From positions 1 through 64,000 of the forward strand of contig CAZSYX010000008.1 of the NCBI GenBank assembly GCA_964610575.1: 64,000 nt of DNA, given 5' to 3'. Shown piece after piece: positions 18,384 to 25,524 of this stretch. Source of the DNA: JADJWR01 sp964610575 (GTDB lineage: Bacteria > Pseudomonadota > Gammaproteobacteria > Burkholderiales > Burkholderiaceae_F). The translations under genes were made by a program, and so were the position numbers. Each line of letters begins with the position of its first letter. Position 1 is the stretch's first letter. The notes below the pieces were generated by a model. It was not told the DNA's origin. It saw nothing but the letters and a program-made list of their open reading frames with translations, and ran no database searches.

Positions 18384-19007
18384 ATGAGCAGCGGCTTTGC
18401 CAACCCGCGCGAGACCTGGGACGCGCGCTTCGCCGGCGACGACTACATCTTCGGCACCGCGCCGAACGTCTTCCTCGCCTCGCAGCGGCCGCGGCTGCTG
18501 GCCGGTCAACGTGCGCTGTCCATCGCCGATGGCGAGGGCCGCAACAGCGTCTGGCTGGCGCAGCGGGGGCTCGTCGTCACCGCGTTCGACATCGCGCCGC
18601 GCGGCGTGGCCAAGGCGCGCGCGCTGGCCGCGCGGGCCGGCGTGGCGGTCGACTATCACGTGGCGAGCGTCGAGGACTGGCCGTGGACGCCCGAAACGTT
18701 CGACGTGGTGGCGGCAATCTTCGTGCAGTTCGCCACGCCGGCGGTGCGCGAGCGGATGTTCGCCGGCATGCTGCAGACGCTGAAGCCGGGCGGCCTGCTG
18801 CTGCTTCAGGGCTACACGCCGCGGCAGCTCGAGTACCGCACTGGCGGCCCGCCGAACGCCGAGCATCTGTACACGCCCGACCTGCTGCGGCAGGCTTTCG
18901 CCGCGCACGAGATCGTCGAGCTGCGCGAGCACGACTCTTGGTTGGCCGAGGGCACGCAGCACACCGGCCTATCGGCGCTGATCGACTGCGTGGTGCGCAG
19001 GAAGTGA
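18384..19007 (+). CDS. Class I SAM-dependent methyltransferase
   Basis: A 207-residue Rossmann methyltransferase. The SAM motif is ALSIADGEGRNSVWLAQRG, followed by VTAFDIAPRGVAKARALA, and the post-core LKPGGLLLLQGYTP; this pattern resembles the TehB/thiopurine methyltransferase-like group. The substrate is unknown. It is only seven bases upstream of the response regulator and is probably in one operon with the two-component system, so its product may act in the same response. A start at 18323 is possible in another frame but gives no methyltransferase. Confidence 0.85.
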   Translation: MSSGFANPRETWDARFAGDDYIFGTAPNVFLASQRPRLLAGQRALSIADGEGRNSVWLAQRGLVVTAFDIAPRGVAKARALAARAGVAVDYHVASVEDWPWTPETFDVVAAIFVQFATPAVRERMFAGMLQTLKPGGLLLLQGYTPRQLEYRTGGPPNAEHLYTPDLLRQAFAAHEIVELREHDSWLAEGTQHTGLSALIDCVVRRK

Positions 19008-19014
19008 GCGGGCG

Positions 19015-19692
19015 ATGCGCATCCTGATCGTCGAGGATGATGCGCTGCTCGGCGACGGCCTGGCCGCGGGCCTGCGTTCGCTCGGCTTTGCCGTCGACTG
19101 GTTTCGCGACGGAGGGGCCGCCGACCAGGCGCTGACGCACGCGCCGTACGAGGCGATCGTGCTCGACCTGACGCTGCCCGGCGGCGACGGCATGGACTGG
19201 CTGGCCCGCTGGCGCCGGCGCGGCGACACCACGCCGGTGCTGATCCTCACCGCACGCGATGCGCTCGATTCGCGCGTGGCCGGGCTCGACCGCGGCGCCG
19301 ACGACTACCTCGTCAAGCCGGTGGCGATCGCCGAGCTGGCGGCGCGGCTGCGCGCGCTGACGCGCCGCGCGCGCGGCCGGCCGGAACCGGTCTGGCGGCA
19401 CGGCGCACTCGAATACGACCCGTCGGCGAAGAGCGTTCACTGGCGCGGCGCGCCGGTGGAGCTGACCAGCCGCGAGCTGGCGCTGCTCGAGGTGCTGCTG
19501 GCCAACCCGCGCCGCGTGCTGTCCAAGCAGCAGCTGTTCGAGAAGCTGTATGCGTGGGACCACTCGATCGAGAGCAACGCGATCGAGGTCTACGTCCATC
19601 ACCTGCGGCGCAAGATCGACCCGGCCATCGTGCGCACCGTGCGCGGGGTCGGCTATGCGCTGGGGCCTGCGGCCGACGGGGACGCGGCATGA
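19015..19692 (+). CDS. OmpR-family response regulator of the QseB/PmrA type
   Basis: DNA-binding response regulator of 225 residues. The receiver domain has the acidic pocket VEDD, the phospho-acceptor Asp51 in VLDLTLPG and Lys in DYLVKP; the C-terminal winged helix contains SRELALLEVLLAN, SNAIEVYVHHLRRKI and RTVRGVGYALG. Segments such as LGDGLAAGL, VDWFRDG and APYEAIVLDLTLPG closely follow QseB/PmrA family proteins. That family binds direct repeats of TTAA spaced 11 bases apart; two such elements lie at 25408-25477. The gene overlaps the sensor kinase by four bases (ATGA). Confidence 0.95.
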   Translation: MRILIVEDDALLGDGLAAGLRSLGFAVDWFRDGGAADQALTHAPYEAIVLDLTLPGGDGMDWLARWRRRGDTTPVLILTARDALDSRVAGLDRGADDYLVKPVAIAELAARLRALTRRARGRPEPVWRHGALEYDPSAKSVHWRGAPVELTSRELALLEVLLANPRRVLSKQQLFEKLYAWDHSIESNAIEVYVHHLRRKIDPAIVRTVRGVGYALGPAADGDAA

Positions 19693-21032
19693 CGCTGCAG
19701 CGGCGGCTGCTGATGCTGCTGCTGGTTGCCGCGCCACTGATCTGGGCGCTCGCGGTCGGCTTCGCGCTGTGGCGCGCAAGCGTCGAGATCAACGAGTTCT
19801 TTGACGCCCAGCAGGTGCGGCTGGCGCAGCAGGTGGCGGCGCTGCTGCCGTCGGCGCAGCTCGATGGCCAGCCGCGCCGGGCGCCGGCGCTTGCCGCCGA
19901 CAGCGGCGCGGCGGAGCTCGAAGACCTGTCGATCGCCGTCTGGAACAACCGCGGTGAACTGCTGCTCGCCGACCGGGAAGGCACAGCGCTGCCGTTCGAT
20001 TTGGCGGCCGAGGGCTTCATCGACCTGAAGCTCGGCGAGGCGTCGTGGCGCGTCTATTACCTGCCCAGCAGCGGGCCGTGGCGGGTTGCGGTGGGACAGG
20101 CAACCGACGAACGTGGCGAGGTGCTGCGCGATCTGCTGGCCAGCCAGCTGCTGCCCTGGCTGCTGATGCTGCCAGTGCTGCTGGCGGTGATCGCCGCAGC
20201 GGTCCGCCGCGGACTGCAGCCGGTGCGCGAGATCGCCCGCGAAGTGAAGCGGCGCCGCGCCGATAGCCTTGCACCAGTGTCGATCGCCAACGCGCCGGCG
20301 GAGTTGCAGCCGCTGCTGGCGTCGATGAACGACCTGTTCGCCCGCATCGAGCGCGCGCTGGAACACGAGCGCCGGCTGACGGCCGATGCCGCCCATGAAC
20401 TGCGCACGCCGCTGGCCGCGCTGCGCGCCCAGTGGGAGGCGGCGCAGCTGGCGGCGAGCGACGCCGAGCGCGCGCAGGCGCACGGGCGGATCGGCGAAGG
20501 CATCGAGCGGCTGAGCAGGCTGGTGTCGCAGCTGCTGGCGCTGGCCAGCGCCGAAAGCGGCAGCGGGCCGGTGTTCACCGAGGCGGTCGACTGGCACCGG
20601 GTGCTCGAAAGAGCGCTGTCCGACTGCCTGCCGCTGCTCGACAGCACCGATAGCGAGGTCACCGTTGCCTGGCCCGACCGGGGCGCGCCGCTGCCGCTGA
20701 CTGGCGACGAAGCGCTGCTGGCCACGCTGGTGCGCAACCTCATCGACAACGCGCTGCGCTATTCGCCGCCGCGCTCGCTGGTCGCAGTGCGCTTCACGAC
20801 GCAGTCGTTGGTCATCGAGGACCATGGCCCGGGGCTCGCCCCGGCGCAGCTCGAGCGCCTCGGCGACCGCTTCTACCGGCCGGCCGGGCAGGCGCAGTCG
20901 GGGAGCGGCCTCGGCATCTCGATCGTGCAGCGGGTGGCCGAACTGCACGGCCTCGCCGTGCGTTTCGAGAACCGCGACGACGGGCCGGGCCTGCGTGTCA
21001 CCATCCGCCGGCGCGATCCGGCGGCCGCATAG
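19689..21032 (+). CDS. Sensor histidine kinase, QseC/PmrB type
   Basis: Membrane sensor kinase of 447 residues, partner of the preceding regulator. TM1 is at about residues 8-30 and TM2 about 153-175 (LLPWLLMLPVLLAVIAAAV), enclosing a periplasmic domain of some 120 residues. A HAMP-like linker precedes the phospho-acceptor box DAAHELRTPLAALRAQ, and the ATPase domain shows the N box NLIDNALRYSP, G1 EDHGPGLAP and G2 GSGLGISIV. The periplasmic part resembles the two-component sensor domain of QseC-like kinases, but the ligand is unknown. It converges on the TPR gene at 21048, the last gene of the operon it may control. Confidence 0.94.
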   Translation: MTLQRRLLMLLLVAAPLIWALAVGFALWRASVEINEFFDAQQVRLAQQVAALLPSAQLDGQPRRAPALAADSGAAELEDLSIAVWNNRGELLLADREGTALPFDLAAEGFIDLKLGEASWRVYYLPSSGPWRVAVGQATDERGEVLRDLLASQLLPWLLMLPVLLAVIAAAVRRGLQPVREIAREVKRRRADSLAPVSIANAPAELQPLLASMNDLFARIERALEHERRLTADAAHELRTPLAALRAQWEAAQLAASDAERAQAHGRIGEGIERLSRLVSQLLALASAESGSGPVFTEAVDWHRVLERALSDCLPLLDSTDSEVTVAWPDRGAPLPLTGDEALLATLVRNLIDNALRYSPPRSLVAVRFTTQSLVIEDHGPGLAPAQLERLGDRFYRPAGQAQSGSGLGISIVQRVAELHGLAVRFENRDDGPGLRVTIRRRDPAAA

Positions 21033-21047
21033 GCCGCAGCGAAGCGA

Positions 21048-21707
21048 TCAGCGCGCAGCCACCTGCGCGCGAACCTTGTCGAGCAGCGCCTTTGCTTCGT
21101 CCCGGCGGCCGGCATCCGCGATCTCGCGGCCCGGGCGCGCCGGCGCAGCGAGCGAGCGCTCGAAGTAGGTGATCGCCTCGGCCGGCTTGCCGGTCTCGAC
21201 CAGGTACTCGCCGTAGAAGTAATTCGGATCGATGCCCTTCGGGTTGATCGCCACCGCCCTGTCGAGCAGTTCCCTCGCCTTGGCCTTGTCGCCGAAGCCG
21301 ATCGGCCAGCTGGGTACCTTGTAGTACAGCACCGCCAGGCTGTTGTATGCGGAACCGTCGAGTGCGTTGGGATTGAGTCGCAGCGCCTGCTCGTACATGG
21401 CCTTGGCGTCCTTGGCCAGCGACAGCGCGCCCAGCCCGCCCTTGGCGCCGGCCAGTGTGCTGACGATGATGCCGTTCCAGATCAGCGGCTCGGCGCGATT
21501 CGGAAAGGTCTCCGCGACCTTGTGCGCCTTGCCGGCCAGTGCCTCGAAGCGCTCGGCGCGCTGCGCTGTCGGGGTCCGGTAGCGGATCGTTTCCCACTCG
21601 TGCTGCAGGTCGGCCACTGCGTCGTCGACGGGCGCGGCGACGGCAGCGCCAGTGAACAGGACTGCGGCAATCGTCGCTGCCGCGCGGACAAGAAGGGATC
21701 TAGACAT
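21048..21707 (-). CDS. Exported TPR-repeat protein
   Basis: A 219-residue protein with a signal peptide (MSRSLLVRAAATIAAVLFTGAAVA, probable cut before APVDD) and tetratricopeptide-like repeats, visible as paired helices around AKAMYEQALRLNPNA, ARELLDRAVAINPKG and AITYFERSLAAP. Such periplasmic TPR proteins act as adaptors; no specific function can be given. It overlaps the upstream SDR gene by eight bases, making it the last of five tightly packed genes read from 25366 down to 21048. A role in the same pathway is inferred from this coupling. Confidence 0.85.
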   Translation of the reverse strand: MSRSLLVRAAATIAAVLFTGAAVAAPVDDAVADLQHEWETIRYRTPTAQRAERFEALAGKAHKVAETFPNRAEPLIWNGIIVSTLAGAKGGLGALSLAKDAKAMYEQALRLNPNALDGSAYNSLAVLYYKVPSWPIGFGDKAKARELLDRAVAINPKGIDPNYFYGEYLVETGKPAEAITYFERSLAAPARPGREIADAGRRDEAKALLDKVRAQVAAR

Positions 21708-22533
21708 GTTGAGACTCCGTGGTTGAGGGATGCATTTCGTCGGCGTCTGCCGCCGGGCTCAGTGCGGCGCGGTGCGCTGCGAAGGCGCGGTCGAGGAGCC
21801 GCGGCGCCAGGCCGTTGATGCGGACTGCGATGGATTCCGGGAAGCCGAGGAACTTCTCCGCCTTGCCGGAGCACAGCAGCTTCAGCGCAGCCTCGGCAAC
21901 GGTCTGCGGTGCGTCGACCGCCGTGCGCGTGCGCCGGTTGAAGTCGTCGGCGCGCGCGTCGTTGAAGTCGGTGCGGGTGGCGCGCGGCCCGAGGTATTGC
22001 ACGCGCACCGAGGTGTCGGCCAGTTCGCGCTGCAGCGCCTCGGAGAAGCCGCGCAGGCCGAACTTGCCGGCGCCGTAGACGGCAAAGCCGGGCACGCCGA
22101 GGCGGCCGGTTGCCGAGCCGATGTTCAGCACGCGGGCTGCCGGCTGCGCACGCAGCTGCGGCAGCAGCGCCAGCGTGAGCTGGATCGGCGCGACGAGGTT
22201 GGTCTGCAGCACCGCCTCGATCTGCTCCGCGTCGGCGTCGGCAAACGAACCGAAGCACGGCAGCGCGGCGTTGTTGATCAGTGCGTTGCAGCCGCGGGCG
22301 GCGGCGATGTCGCGGATCGTCGCGCGACCTTCGGCGGTGGCGATGTCGGCAGCCAGGGCCTGCACGCGCTGCTGAGGCGCGCCGCTGAGCGATTCGGCCA
22401 GAGCCGCCAGCGGCGCGCCGCGGCGGCCGACCAGCAGCACCCGCGCGCCGGCAGCGGCCAGCACGGCGGCCAATACCGAGCCGATGCCGCCGGAGGCGCC
22501 GGTCAGCACGACGGAAAGTTCCCGCGGCCTCAT
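21700..22533 (-). CDS. Short-chain dehydrogenase/reductase (SDR)
   Basis: NAD(P)-dependent oxidoreductase of 277 residues. The cofactor motif VVLTGASGGIGSVLAAVLAAAG, the NNA motif (ALINNAALPCFG) and the active-site Ser with YGAGK (Tyr-x-x-x-Lys) are present. The C-terminus has a membrane-leaning stretch (VRINGLAPRLLDRAFAA), as in SDRs that act on lipids. It overlaps the diiron-protein gene by four bases and the TPR gene by eight, so translation is coupled. In the operon it could reduce or oxidise an acyl or hydroxyacyl intermediate; this is inference. Confidence 0.93.
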   Translation of the reverse strand: MRPRELSVVLTGASGGIGSVLAAVLAAAGARVLLVGRRGAPLAALAESLSGAPQQRVQALAADIATAEGRATIRDIAAARGCNALINNAALPCFGSFADADAEQIEAVLQTNLVAPIQLTLALLPQLRAQPAARVLNIGSATGRLGVPGFAVYGAGKFGLRGFSEALQRELADTSVRVQYLGPRATRTDFNDARADDFNRRTRTAVDAPQTVAEAALKLLCSGKAEKFLGFPESIAVRINGLAPRLLDRAFAAHRAALSPAADADEMHPSTTESQHV

Positions 22534-23213
22534 GCCAGCGCCTCCTCGGCCGCATGGCGTGCGAGGGGCAGCGGCAGGCTGCGGAAGACATCGCCGTACA
22601 GCCGGTAGAACATCTTCGCGGCATGGATGACGGCCCGCTGGTCGTCGGGGTCGTCGAGCAGGTTCATCAGTCGCGCGAAGTGCGCGGTGTGCTCGCGGTC
22701 CAGCTCGCCATGCGAGCGCAGGTAGGAAAACGCGTTGTCGGGCAGGCCAAGCGCGGCCTGGATGCGGTCGGCGGCGTGCAGCGCCAGCGCGACACTGGTG
22801 CCTTCGAGCACCAGCACCATGCCGAAGAAGCCGACCGGGTTGCCGCGCGCGATGGTGTCGTAGGCGTAGGCGACCATCAGTTCCGTCGCCGGCTGCGGCC
22901 GGCCGTGGCGCACGGCCGGCGCGTCGCCGTCGCAGGCGGCGACGTCGTCGAGGATCCACTCGTCGTGGCCGGTCTCCTCGGCGATGTAGTGGTCGAGTTC
23001 GGGCGCCAGCCAGGCCAGCCGCGACGGCAGCGCTTCCTTGCACGCGGCCAGCAGCGGCGCGGTGTGCCTGACGTGGTGGTACGCCTCGGCCAGGAAGGCG
23101 AGGTAGGCCGGAGCCGAAACCTCGCCGCGCAGCGTGCCCTGGATGATCGGCGTGGCGAGAAGCGCCGCCCGCTCTTCAGCGGTCGACGCCAGCAGTCGGT
23201 CGTGGAACTTCAT
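22530..23213 (-). CDS. Heme-oxygenase-like (TenA/PqqC fold) iron-containing redox protein
   Basis: An all-alpha protein of 227 residues that matches the iron-containing redox enzyme family, a heme-oxygenase-like fold that often carries a diiron centre. Candidate metal ligands are Glu44, Glu79/80, His83 in AEETGHDEW, Glu137 in LVLEGTS and His168, Asp172 and His175 in SHGELDREHTAHF. Known relatives oxidise fatty acids, amino acids or small metabolites. The ATG at 23213 overlaps the acyl ligase gene by 38 bases. It is not closely similar to UndA by eye. The substrate may be the product of the adjacent ligase. Confidence 0.82.
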   Translation of the reverse strand: MKFHDRLLASTAEERAALLATPIIQGTLRGEVSAPAYLAFLAEAYHHVRHTAPLLAACKEALPSRLAWLAPELDHYIAEETGHDEWILDDVAACDGDAPAVRHGRPQPATELMVAYAYDTIARGNPVGFFGMVLVLEGTSVALALHAADRIQAALGLPDNAFSYLRSHGELDREHTAHFARLMNLLDDPDDQRAVIHAAKMFYRLYGDVFRSLPLPLARHAAEEALA

Positions 23214-24699
23214 GGTGCTCCGGCAGGTTGGGAATCTCGGGGGTGTCTTCTTCGGTGAAAAGCCCGTCGGCATGGAGCCGCGCGATTGCCTCGCGCCGCG
23301 GCCTGCCATTGGCGGTGGCCATGCCGCTGGCGGCGGTGAACGGCGAGCGGCCGCGCCGCCAGCTAGCGACCCTTGCGTAATCGGGCAGCCGCGCATTGGC
23401 CTGCGCCACGGCATGCGCGAGGTCGTCGTCGCTCGTGTCCGCGCGCGCCGGCCACAGCACGGCGGCCAGCGCCGGCTGGCCGTCGCCGAAGACGACCGCG
23501 TTCGCGATCGATGGCGAGGCCTGCAGTTCGGATTCGACCCACTCCGGCGAGACGTTGCGGCCGAACGAGGTGATCAGCACGTTGCGGCGCCGGCCTTCGA
23601 TGTGCAGGAAGCCGTCGGCGTCGATGCGGCCGAGGTCGCCCGTGGCCCACCACGCCGGCAGCACGGCCCGGTCGGAGCCCAGGTAGCCGAGCATCAGCGA
23701 GCCGGCCGCCCAGATCTGTCCGTCGCCATCGATGCGCAGGCGCGCATGCGGCAGCGCCTTGCCGGCCGAGCCCGGGCGGTCGCCATGCGGCAGGTTCAGC
23801 GTCTGCACCGACCCCGCTTCCGACAGCCCATAGCCTTCGTAGGCCGGCAGGCCGACCAGCCGCGCCTGCGCCATGGCCGTGCTGCCTACGTGCGCTCCGC
23901 CGACAGCGACGAACTTCAGCGTCGGCAACGGCGTGGCGCGGGTTGCCGCCCGCCAGGCGCTCCACGCGCGCAGCATCTGCGGCAGCACGATCACGCTGTC
24001 GGCGCGTTGGCGGCGGACGGCCGCATCGAGCGCCGCCGGGTTGAAGCCGGAAGAGCCGGCGAGGCCCACGTTTTCGGCTGCGGGCACGACCACCGTCGCG
24101 CCGGCGGCGAGCGGCGCGTAGACGCCGGCGATGTTCTCCAGCAGCAGCGGCAGCGGCAGGGCGCACAGGTGCCGGCGCACCGTCAGCGTTGCCAGCGCCT
24201 GCATGAGGCTGTCGGCCACCGACAGCATCGCGTCGCCGAGGCACACACCCTTCGGCGTGGCGGTGGTGCCGGAGGTGAAGGTGATCTTGCGCGTGCCGCC
24301 TGGCATCGGCACCACCGAGGTGACGCGGCGACTGAGCGCGAGCCGTTCGCCGGCGACCGACACCGTCCGGGCCGGCACGGCGCGGGGCGCCACTTCCTCG
24401 AGCACGGCGTCGGCGCCTGCGGCGCCGAGCACGAAGGCCTGCTGTTCGGCGGTGAAGAACAGCGGCAGCGGCACGTGCACCAGGCCGGCGCGCAGCGCCG
24501 CCAGGTCGGCGACGATCCACGCCGGCCCGTTCGGCAGGCGAGTGGCCAGTATTCGCACGCGGCTGGCCAGCAGCACCTCCGCGAGCGTGTCGACGGCGTC
24601 GAGCAGGGCGCCGTAGGACAGCGCGGCATTCGAACCCTGGACCGCCGGCTCCCGCGGCGGATGCGAGCGCAGCTGGGCGAAGAATTCCTGCGTGTTCAC
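23176..24699 (-). CDS. AMP-forming acyl-CoA synthetase/ligase-like protein
   Basis: ANL-superfamily adenylating enzyme of 507 residues that would activate a carboxylic acid as acyl-AMP. The ATP loop ITFTSGTTATPKGV, the YEGYGLSEAG motif (residues about 297-306), WWATGDLGRID and RRRNVLITSFGRNVSPEWVE are conserved. The C-terminal catalytic lysine usually found in an NGK motif is replaced: the sequence reads TANGRPRREAI. This may weaken or change the activity. The GTG start at 24699 lies 29 bases after the upstream gene stop, with a purine-rich AGGG before it. It sits between the hemolysin-family gene and the diiron-protein gene in one operon. Confidence 0.88.
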   Translation of the reverse strand: MNTQEFFAQLRSHPPREPAVQGSNAALSYGALLDAVDTLAEVLLASRVRILATRLPNGPAWIVADLAALRAGLVHVPLPLFFTAEQQAFVLGAAGADAVLEEVAPRAVPARTVSVAGERLALSRRVTSVVPMPGGTRKITFTSGTTATPKGVCLGDAMLSVADSLMQALATLTVRRHLCALPLPLLLENIAGVYAPLAAGATVVVPAAENVGLAGSSGFNPAALDAAVRRQRADSVIVLPQMLRAWSAWRAATRATPLPTLKFVAVGGAHVGSTAMAQARLVGLPAYEGYGLSEAGSVQTLNLPHGDRPGSAGKALPHARLRIDGDGQIWAAGSLMLGYLGSDRAVLPAWWATGDLGRIDADGFLHIEGRRRNVLITSFGRNVSPEWVESELQASPSIANAVVFGDGQPALAAVLWPARADTSDDDLAHAVAQANARLPDYARVASWRRGRSPFTAASGMATANGRPRREAIARLHADGLFTEEDTPEIPNLPEHHEVPRPTAGVDR

Positions 24700-24727
24700 G
24701 ATGAGACCCTGCGACGCGCCGTGCAGC

Positions 24728-25366
24728 TCACTTGCGCCCGCGCTCCAGCCGCGCGAGGTTGGCGGACAGGTCGCCGGCCAGCACCTTCGGCGCGTGGCGG
24801 TAATAGCTGCCCCACAGCGGCGCCTCGTCGCCGACGCAGCGCCGCTGCGCAACGGCGAGCGGCAGCGCGCTCAGCCCCTGGTGCCTGAACATCCGGCGCA
24901 GTTCCGCGGTGGCGGTGATCACCGCCCAGCGGAAACCCGAGTCGACCAGGTGGCGGGCCAGCGCGAGCATCAGTCGCCGGCCTTCGCCGGCGCACTGCGA
25001 GGCGAACTGGCCGATTTCCACGATCTCTTCGCGAGCGATTGGCTGTCCGGTGGCCCGGGCCAGCATCTGCTCGACCGGCTCCGGCAGGTAGCGCTCGAGG
25101 AACAGCGGTTCGACCGCGCTGCGATAGCCGGCCGCCGCGCAGGTGCCGCCGCCGATGCTGCGGCTGACCAGCACCGGCAGGAAGTGGGCGAGCCGCGCAG
25201 CGAAGTGCTGCCGGTACACACGGGCGATGAACTGCTCGGTCTCGGTGCGCGCCGCGTCGCCGCGGCGATGCAGCTGAAACCGGCTGCGCGGCGCCGTGGC
25301 GATCGGCGCGTAGGGCGCGGAGGCTTCCGGCGACCACAGCGCCGGCACGGATTCGACGAATGACAC
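24728..25366 (-). CDS. Thermostable hemolysin family protein
   Basis: A 212-residue protein of the thermostable hemolysin (T_hemolysin) family. Typical features are the FIARVYRQHFAARLAHFLPVL region, SIGGGTCAAAGYRSA, LFLERYLPEPVEQ, IVEIGQFASQ and WGSYYRHAPKVLAGD. The stretch GEGRRLMLALARHLVDSG followed by WAVITAT and MFRHQGL resembles an acetyltransferase-like (GNAT/acyl-homoserine-lactone-synthase) fold, so an acyltransferase role is possible; hemolysis has been reported for only a few members. The GTG at 25366, six bases after GAGGA, is preferred over a GTG at 25393. First gene of the five-gene operon, with a TTAA-repeat box 41 bases upstream. Confidence 0.8.
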   Translation of the reverse strand: MSFVESVPALWSPEASAPYAPIATAPRSRFQLHRRGDAARTETEQFIARVYRQHFAARLAHFLPVLVSRSIGGGTCAAAGYRSAVEPLFLERYLPEPVEQMLARATGQPIAREEIVEIGQFASQCAGEGRRLMLALARHLVDSGFRWAVITATAELRRMFRHQGLSALPLAVAQRRCVGDEAPLWGSYYRHAPKVLAGDLSANLARLERGRK

Positions 25367-25407
25367 GGGCGTTCCTCGATGACGAGGCGCCACGGTAGGG
25401 GCCGCAC

Positions 25408-25424
25408 ATTAAGGCGCGCTTAAT
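25408..25424 (-). promoter_or_regulatory. QseB/PmrA-type operator box 1 (TTAA-N7-TTAA)
   Basis: ATTAAG, five bases, CTTAAT: two TTAA cores at 25409-25412 and 25420-25423 with an 11-base period, one helical turn. This matches the YTTAAKN5YTTAAK operator pattern of PmrA/QseB regulators with one mismatch and reads nearly the same on both strands. It is 41 bases from the GTG of the hemolysin-family operon, a position suitable for activation or repression. TTAA is very rare in this GC-rich sequence. Confidence 0.7.
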
Positions 25425-25460
25425 GCCGGACGGCGCCCCGCCGCTGCCTGCCCCTTCGGC

Positions 25461-25477
25461 GTTAAGCCGCGCTTAAT
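25461..25477 (+). promoter_or_regulatory. QseB/PmrA-type operator box 2 (TTAA-N7-TTAA)
   Basis: GTTAAG, five bases, CTTAAT: TTAA cores at 25462-25465 and 25473-25476, again 11 bases apart. It lies 53 bases (about five helical turns) from box 1 and 47 bases before the ATG of the LTA-synthase-like gene. Sequence TTCAAT at 25488-25493 could serve as part of the -10 region. The mirrored placement of one box per divergent gene argues for shared control by the nearby two-component system. Confidence 0.7.
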
Positions 25478-25524
25478 GCGGGGCGGGTTCAATACGCGCT
25501 TCGCACTGACCTGCCTTGCTGCCA

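Noticed and set aside
22530..23213. Assignment as the 1-undecene-forming enzyme UndA
   Set aside because: Fold-level similarity only; the sequence around the ligands differs from UndA as I know it, so only the superfamily is given.
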